The notes under the pieces are model-generated. The model worked only from the letters and a program-made list of their open reading frames with translations, made no database searches and was not told the DNA's origin. The translations under genes and the position numbers were made by a program. Of a stretch of 9,414 nt of DNA, positions 6,367 through 9,414 are shown one piece after another; the stretch's first letter is position 1, and each line of letters opens with the position of its first letter. The stretch is from CAZJOD01 sp964547525 (lineage in GTDB: Bacteria; Bacillota; Clostridia; JAAYHZ01): positions 1 to 9,414 of the forward strand of contig CAZJOD010000145.1 of assembly GCA_964547525.1 (NCBI GenBank). Direction: 5' to 3'.

Positions 6367-7350
6367 ATGAAGAGAATAATCGGTATAGATATAGGTGGAA
6401 CAAAATGCGCCGTGGTTACAGGCAGAGGAAGTTTAGACCGTGGAAACGAATATATTGATGTGGTAGATCGGATGTCTTTCCCAACGGCACAGATAAAAGA
6501 TCCTGAAAAGATTCTAAATAATATATGTGATGAAATTGAGAAACTTCTTGATAAATCCGGAGAGTCTGTGTCGGATATAGCCGGTATTGGAATCAGCTGC
6601 GGGGGGCCTTTAGACAGTGATAGAGGATTGATTTTATCGCCTCCTAACCTACCCGGATGGGACGAAATACCTGTTGTTAATATTGTGGAAAAAAGGCTTG
6701 GGATAAAAACAAAATTACAAAATGATGCGGATGCTTGTGCATTGGCCGAATGGAAATTCGGAGCAGGCAAGGGTTCTAAAAACATGATCTTTTTAACCTT
6801 CGGTACAGGCTTCGGTGCCGGTTTAATTTTAAACGGAAGGCTCTATACCGGAGCAAGTAATATGGCCGGTGAAATCGGGCATATTAGAATGGAAAATTTC
6901 GGACCTGTAGGATATGGAAAAACAGGGTCGATGGAAGGATTTTGCAGTGGCGGAGGAATTGCAAAGTTAGCCCAAATGAAGGTTTTGGAAAAGCTTCAGT
7001 GTGGCGAAAAGATCTCCTTTTGTGAGAGTATAGATAAACTTGATGAAATAACCGCAAAAACTGTAGGAGATGCTGCGGAAGCCGGAGATGTTTTAGCAAA
7101 AGAAATATATGAAATAAGTGGAACATATCTTGGGAAAGGCTTGTCAGTTCTAATAGATCTATTGAATCCGGAAAAAATTGTAATAGGTAGTATTTTTGCA
7201 AGAAGTAAAAATTTACTTTGGCCTTCGGCTAAGAAGGTAATAGATAAAGAGTGTTTGAAATTTTCATCAAGTGTGTGTAGTGTTGTATCGGCGGGGCTTG
7301 GTGAAAAAGTAGGTGATATTGCTTCGTTGACAATAGCTTTATATGATTAA
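6367..7350 (+). CDS. ROK-family sugar kinase-like protein, zinc-cysteine-less subtype
   Basis: ROK kinases phosphorylate glucose, fructose, N-acetylglucosamine, allose or related sugars with ATP in the cytoplasm. The 327-residue protein begins with the phosphate loop GIDIGGTK (residues 6-13), has GIGISCGGPLD, then QNDADACALAEW with Asp120 as the expected catalytic base, a second phosphate loop TFGTGFGAGLILNG, and GEIGHIRM with His172. It has no N-terminal helix-turn-helix, so it is a kinase type and not a NagC/XylR repressor. The usual C-x-C-G-x-x-G-C zinc motif is replaced by V-G-Y-G-K-T-G-S (181-188) before the conserved Glu190 and the S-G pair at 194-195. Val181, Tyr183 and Ser188 stand where cysteines are expected. 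GAGGAGG (6355-6361) is 5 nt before ATG. It is the only gene between a terminator and a long non-coding stretch, so it is probably transcribed alone. The sugar is not predictable here. Confidence 0.9.
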   Translation: MKRIIGIDIGGTKCAVVTGRGSLDRGNEYIDVVDRMSFPTAQIKDPEKILNNICDEIEKLLDKSGESVSDIAGIGISCGGPLDSDRGLILSPPNLPGWDEIPVVNIVEKRLGIKTKLQNDADACALAEWKFGAGKGSKNMIFLTFGTGFGAGLILNGRLYTGASNMAGEIGHIRMENFGPVGYGKTGSMEGFCSGGGIAKLAQMKVLEKLQCGEKISFCESIDKLDEITAKTVGDAAEAGDVLAKEIYEISGTYLGKGLSVLIDLLNPEKIVIGSIFARSKNLLWPSAKKVIDKECLKFSSSVCSVVSAGLGEKVGDIASLTIALYD

Positions 7351-7365
7351 TTATGTTTATTTATG

Positions 7366-7432
7366 CAAAAAAAAACCTTCTTTGTTAATAGACAAGTTAA
7401 AAATGCTTTAATACATGATTTCTTAAGAAGGT
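7366..7432 (-). terminator. Candidate intrinsic terminator for a minus-strand transcript
   Basis: On the minus strand ACCTTCTT (7432-7425) pairs with AAGAAGGT (7382-7375), and the last T runs on into a tract of nine T residues (7375-7367). The T-run is present only in the minus direction. The 42-nt loop is long for a simple terminator, though it can fold partly on itself. It stops just short of the ROK stop codon, where a convergent transcript would need to end. Confidence 0.5.
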
Positions 7433-7544
7433 AAGGATGAAGTAAAATTAAATTGGTGTAAAACCAAAAATAAATAAATAAATAATTCCTACGAGAATTG
7501 AATTAAATGAATTCAAATTCATTACATAGGAGGACTTACATAGT

Positions 7545-7641
7545 AAAAAATGAGTGTATGACTATTTCCTCAATACTTTTATCATTAGTAAAATTAAAAC
7601 TTTTCTCTTTTGTAAGAGCCATAGGATACACTCATTATTTT
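7545..7641. repeat. Bulged 15-bp inverted repeat
   Basis: AATGAGTGTAT (7549-7559) and ATACACTCATT (7626-7636) are perfect 11-bp inverted repeats. AAAA (7545-7548) and TTTT (7638-7641) extend the stem past one bulged A. The 66-bp interior contains the smaller hairpin CTCTT-TTGT-AAGAG. Beyond the arms, TTACATA occurs inverted as well (7536-7542 and 7678-7672 on the minus strand), and each side has an AGGAG on the strand reading inward. It could be a miniature inverted-repeat element or a folded RNA. Confidence 0.55.
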
Positions 7642-7708
7642 CCAATCCTATAATGATATAATTTTTTAATGTATGTAAACCTAAATCTCCTTAATATATT
7701 ATTATTTC

Positions 7709-7760
7709 CATATAAATATGTTGTGGTCGATTAATGAATTAATTGGCAAATATTTATATG
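7709..7760. repeat. Nested 52-nt hairpin
   Basis: The outer arms CATATAAATAT (7709-7719) and ATATTTATATG (7750-7760) are perfect 11-bp inverted repeats. The inner arms 7726-7735 and 7738-7747 pair over 10 positions around a GA loop: ATTAAT/ATTAAT is perfect, and the remaining four pairs are two Watson-Crick and two G-T. An asymmetric internal loop (6 nt against 2 nt) separates the two stems. The two G-T pairs are allowed as G-U only in plus-strand RNA; on the minus strand they become A-C mismatches. Confidence 0.55.
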
Positions 7761-7788
7761 TTAAGATACAATTCTTTCGAATAAACCT

Positions 7789-7817
7789 ATAATATACCAT
7801 ATATCATAAGAAGTCAA
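7789..7817 (-). promoter_or_regulatory. Sigma-A-type promoter reading leftward
   Basis: On the minus strand TTGACT (7817-7812), exactly 17 bp, then TATTAT (7794-7789). This matches 10 of 12 consensus positions at the ideal spacing and is the best -35/-10 pair seen in the window. It points into the gene-poor region towards the ROK 3' end, with an expected RNA start near 7782. Confidence 0.55.
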
Positions 7818-8002
7818 TACAATTTAAAAATTTTATAAAAAATTTGATAAGTAGATAAAAAATGTTTTTACCTCAGATAAGTTTAGTATTATAGCAAGTT
7901 ATAGATAATTTGGTTATTCTACTGATAAGTAATTCTATAATATGTAAAAGTCGGTAATTCATAAAATAAATTTTATTTTTTTGTTTATTAGCTGTATATA
8001 TA

Positions 8003-8011
8003 TGGTATAAT
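8003..8011 (+). promoter_or_regulatory. Extended -10 promoter for the winged-helix regulator gene
   Basis: TG-G-TATAAT is a perfect -10 with upstream TG; a partial -35, TTGTTT (7981-7986), lies 19 bp before it. RNA would start near 8018, giving an unusually long leader of about 139 nt before the ATG at 8157. An AT-only hairpin with a T-run (7961-7982) lies just upstream. Confidence 0.55.
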
Positions 8012-8049
8012 TATTTTTATTAATTTAGATGATAAGCTCAATATTATAA

Positions 8050-8137
8050 ATGTACAATTATGTACGCATCGCTATCAGACACCATTGCCGGACCAACTTT
8101 ATTTAAACGATTATTAAGTAACGATGCTACAAAGTAA
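8050..8137 (+). promoter_or_regulatory. Structured leader of the regulator gene, with possible upstream ORF
   Basis: GTA-c-GCATCG (8062-8071) pairs with CGATGC-TAC (8122-8130): nine pairs with one bulged C, closing a 50-nt loop just before the ribosome binding site of the regulator. ATGTAC is repeated exactly 10 bp apart (8050-8055 and 8060-8065). A 25-codon frame starts at ATG 8060 (MYASLSDTIAG...) and its TAA (8135-8137) ends 1 nt before the GGAAGG site. It has no visible ribosome binding site of its own, so translation is doubtful. Either element could tie regulator expression to RNA folding or to a leader peptide. Confidence 0.35.
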
Positions 8138-8156
8138 CGGAAGGAAGTGGTACCAT

Positions 8157-9179
8157 ATGGTTAATGTTAAGTTTCTTCATCAACCGGGATACATATACGA
8201 TTTAATTACAATTTTCAGATTGCATTTTAACAAAAGTGCAAAAAGAGCATTTCCCGATGTTGAACAATACAATATAATAACGCAGGAATTTTCGGGAATA
8301 GATGATGATTTGCTAATTTTTTTCTTTATGAAAGACGATGCATTATGTTTGCTATCGAATATCTTATTGGATGATATAGATCAAAAGCCGATTCAAACAT
8401 ATGATTTCGAACAATTGAGGGATAAGCTCAGTGACTTGGATTCTATTAAGGCAAGCATGATAAAGTTTTATTTACCGCATATTGATAATACTGAAGATGT
8501 CAATATAAATATCTTTCACGATTTTATAATGAACTCAAGCTATCCGGATTCGGTCAAACTCCGCCTGCTGACATTCTTTATAAAACCGCAAAAGTATATA
8601 CAAAAACTAATATATCAACTTTGTGAAACTAATATGGTTTTAAAAAAATATTATGAAAAAAATTATAAAACTATATTAAATGTTCAAAATGATTTTTCAA
8701 TGGTATCTTTTCTTGATAATATGAATGCAATACAAGGTAAAAATTTTTCATATAATGAAAATGAAACACAATACTTTTCGGTTTGTTTGCTTGCAAAAGA
8801 AACAATATATTCAAGGCTATCCAAAAATATTACAGTCATTGGTGCCGACTATAAAAAAACTTTGGAAATGCTTATTTATCAAAAAAATGAGCCTGTACTG
8901 GAGGAATTCGGTAAAACGTTAGGAGATAAGTGCAGAATAAGTATATTGCAAATGTTAAATGTTACAGAGGAGCTTTCAACAAGCGATATTGCAAAAAATC
9001 TTGCGGTTTCGGTTAATGCGGCTTTTTATCATTTAAATATGATGCAGCAGAACAATTTACTTTTAACTAGAAGTGAAGGAAGAACTGTTTACTACAGAAT
9101 TAACAGATACTTTTTTATAAACGCAAGCAAATCTTTGCTAAAATATGCAAATCAAAATGACAAAGGTAGTGATAAATAA
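8157..9179 (+). CDS. Winged-helix (ArsR-like) transcriptional regulator with large unrecognised N-terminal domain
   Basis: A 340-residue protein with the DNA-binding domain at the C-terminus (about residues 245-320). LGDKCRISILQML (from 255) leads into ELSTSDIAKNLAVSVNAAFY and then HLNMMQQNNLLLTRSEGRTVYYRINRYFF, the helix-turn-helix and beta-wing of an ArsR/HTH_20 fold. The first 240 residues are Phe-, Tyr- and Asp-rich, without membrane helices or a motif I can name. Similar layouts (long N-terminal domain, ArsR-type C-terminus) occur in Clostridia, so the N-terminus is probably the signal-sensing part. The classic ArsR metal-site C-V-C motif is absent. ATG 8157 is chosen because AAGGAAG (8141-8147) is 9 nt upstream; an in-frame ATG at 8124 lies inside a leader hairpin and lacks a site. 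The gene stands alone with its own promoter and terminator. Targets unknown; GATAAG repeats upstream may be its own operators. Confidence 0.82.
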   Translation: MVNVKFLHQPGYIYDLITIFRLHFNKSAKRAFPDVEQYNIITQEFSGIDDDLLIFFFMKDDALCLLSNILLDDIDQKPIQTYDFEQLRDKLSDLDSIKASMIKFYLPHIDNTEDVNINIFHDFIMNSSYPDSVKLRLLTFFIKPQKYIQKLIYQLCETNMVLKKYYEKNYKTILNVQNDFSMVSFLDNMNAIQGKNFSYNENETQYFSVCLLAKETIYSRLSKNITVIGADYKKTLEMLIYQKNEPVLEEFGKTLGDKCRISILQMLNVTEELSTSDIAKNLAVSVNAAFYHLNMMQQNNLLLTRSEGRTVYYRINRYFFINASKSLLKYANQNDKGSDK

Positions 9180-9221
9180 TATAGTAGGTAACTGCTGATA
9201 TGAAGTTTTGAATTATTTTTA

Positions 9222-9256
9222 CGTAGTATTGTGATACAAAAGATAAATATACTACG
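9222..9256. repeat. 8-bp inverted repeat after the regulator gene
   Basis: CGTAGTAT (9222-9229) and ATACTACG (9249-9256) are perfect inverted repeats 19 nt apart. No T-run follows on either strand, so it is more likely a protein site or an RNA-end structure than a terminator. It lies 43 bp after the regulator stop codon. Confidence 0.35.
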
Positions 9257-9331
9257 ATAAAGCCGTAAGAATTTAGAATACTGAATACAGATTTACAAAA
9301 AAAAGCTTAATATATAGAATAATATAAATAT

Positions 9332-9370
9332 AAGTCGGTGCAGTATATGATATTGTATCGACTTTATTTT
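9332..9370 (+). terminator. Intrinsic terminator downstream of the regulator gene
   Basis: Positions 9332-9346 pair with 9350-9364 over 15 continuous pairs around an ATG loop: AAGTCG/CGACTT at the base, then a nine-pair upper stem with three G-U pairs. TTTATTTT follows through the stem end. The G-U pairs hold only in plus-strand RNA, which fits a terminator for the regulator even though it lies 150 bp after the stop. The T-run is broken by one A. Confidence 0.7.
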
Positions 9371-9414
9371 GCTACATATTATTTATTCTTTACGTATTAA
9401 TATTTTTCAAATAA

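Larger units (their letters stand above)
7366..7782 (-). ncRNA. Predicted minus-strand transcript of about 400 nt, no sizeable ORF
   Basis: A good minus-strand promoter (7789-7817) and a minus-strand hairpin with T-run (7366-7432) bracket this segment. The predicted RNA would begin near 7782 with a small stem (ATTC-GAAA-GAAT, 7782-7771), then the long hairpin at 7760-7709, then the inverted repeat at 7641-7545. The longest frame noticed is about 30 codons (GTG 7631 or ATG 7622, starting MALTKEKSF) without a proper ribosome binding site. AAGGAG at 7692-7687 is not followed by a start codon. A small RNA, a very small peptide gene or a decayed gene are all possible. No known RNA family was recognised. 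Confidence 0.3.
7351..8156. other. Gene-poor, inverted-repeat-rich intergenic region
   Basis: About 0.8 kb of very AT-rich DNA with no ordinary gene on either strand. From left to right it holds a minus-strand hairpin with T-run (7366-7432), a short hairpin TTGGT-gtaaa-ACCAA (7453-7467), four tandem AAAT units (about 7467-7482), and the palindrome AATGAATT-CA-AATTCATT (7506-7523). It then holds an AGGAGG without a usable start codon (7528-7533), a bulged 15-bp inverted repeat (7545-7641), and an AAGGAG on the minus strand, also without a start (7692-7687). These are followed by a nested hairpin (7709-7760), a minus-strand promoter (7789-7817), GATAAG hexamers at 7846, 7876, 7924 and 8031, and the promoter and leader of the regulator gene. 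Transcription of ROK from the left ends somewhere at its beginning, without a clear plus-strand terminator. Confidence 0.7.

Noticed and set aside
7467..7484. Tandem AAAT units as a CRISPR-like or functional repeat array
   Set aside because: The unit is 4 bp with only about four copies and no spacers: a simple low-complexity tract.
7961..7982. ATAAAAT-AA-ATTTTAT followed by T-run as a terminator
   Set aside because: The stem is only A-T pairs with a 2-nt loop and is too weak to be called; the sequence is also expected by chance in such AT-rich DNA.
8102..8115. Possible CcpA (cre) site around TTTAAACGATTATT
   Set aside because: Three mismatches to the cre consensus, including the conserved outer positions, and no partner symmetry.
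8124..8156. ATG at 8124 as the start of the regulator
   Set aside because: No ribosome binding site precedes it and it lies in the 3' arm of the leader stem, while AAGGAAG is well spaced for ATG 8157.
7351..8156. Transposase or phage remnant in the gene-poor region
   Set aside because: No frame shows transposase, integrase or phage motifs, and no clear target-site duplication was found around the inverted repeats.
678..8430. GATAAGCTCA occurring three times (678-687, 8031-8040, 8421-8430)
   Set aside because: Two copies are inside coding sequence and simply encode D-K-L; the repeat is most likely coincidental.

Overview
The window looks like chromosomal DNA of a low-GC Gram-positive anaerobe, most likely a member of the Clostridia. 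It is AT-rich, with very AT-rich spacers and AGGAGG-type ribosome binding sites. It carries an LCP cell-wall ligase, a large lipoprotein solute-binding protein, a DUF4097 protein and a ROK kinase. No species can be named from the sequence alone. There are no rRNA, tRNA, CRISPR, transposase or phage genes.

Layout. (1) 1-957: the 3' part of a membrane-anchored DUF4097 beta-repeat protein. Its reading frame runs off the left edge through a transmembrane segment, and it ends at a good intrinsic terminator. (2) 1018-2902: a likely two-gene unit of a uroporphyrinogen-decarboxylase-fold protein (methyltransferase-like branch) and glucose-1-phosphate thymidylyltransferase, 13 bp apart. (3) 3049-4065, minus strand: an LCP (LytR-CpsA-Psr) protein, convergent with the thymidylyltransferase gene. 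(4) 4333-6183: a divergent, apparently monocistronic 602-residue solute-binding lipoprotein with a calcium-loop motif and a strong terminator. No permease or ATPase gene is beside it. (5) 6367-7350: a ROK-family sugar kinase-like protein without the usual zinc cysteines. (6) 7351-8156: about 0.8 kb without an ordinary gene but rich in inverted repeats. It holds a minus-strand promoter (TTGACT-17-TATTAT) aimed at a minus-strand hairpin plus T-run, and a leader for the next gene. (7) 8157-9179: a 340-residue winged-helix (ArsR-like) regulator with an unrecognised N-terminal domain, followed by a 15-bp-stem terminator.

How the parts may fit. RmlA makes dTDP-glucose for surface polysaccharide and LCP proteins join such polymers to peptidoglycan, so the centre of the window leans towards the cell envelope. 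The solute-binding protein and the ROK protein point to carbohydrate uptake and phosphorylation. A GGTCATAAAT 10-mer occurs upstream of both, weakly suggesting shared control. The terminal regulator may act on these genes or on genes to the right, which the window cannot settle.

The part least explained by known gene families is 7366-8156: a predicted antisense-oriented transcript of about 400 nt, nested inverted repeats, two Shine-Dalgarno sequences without start codons on opposite strands, and a structured regulator leader. I found no convincing complete new multi-gene system.
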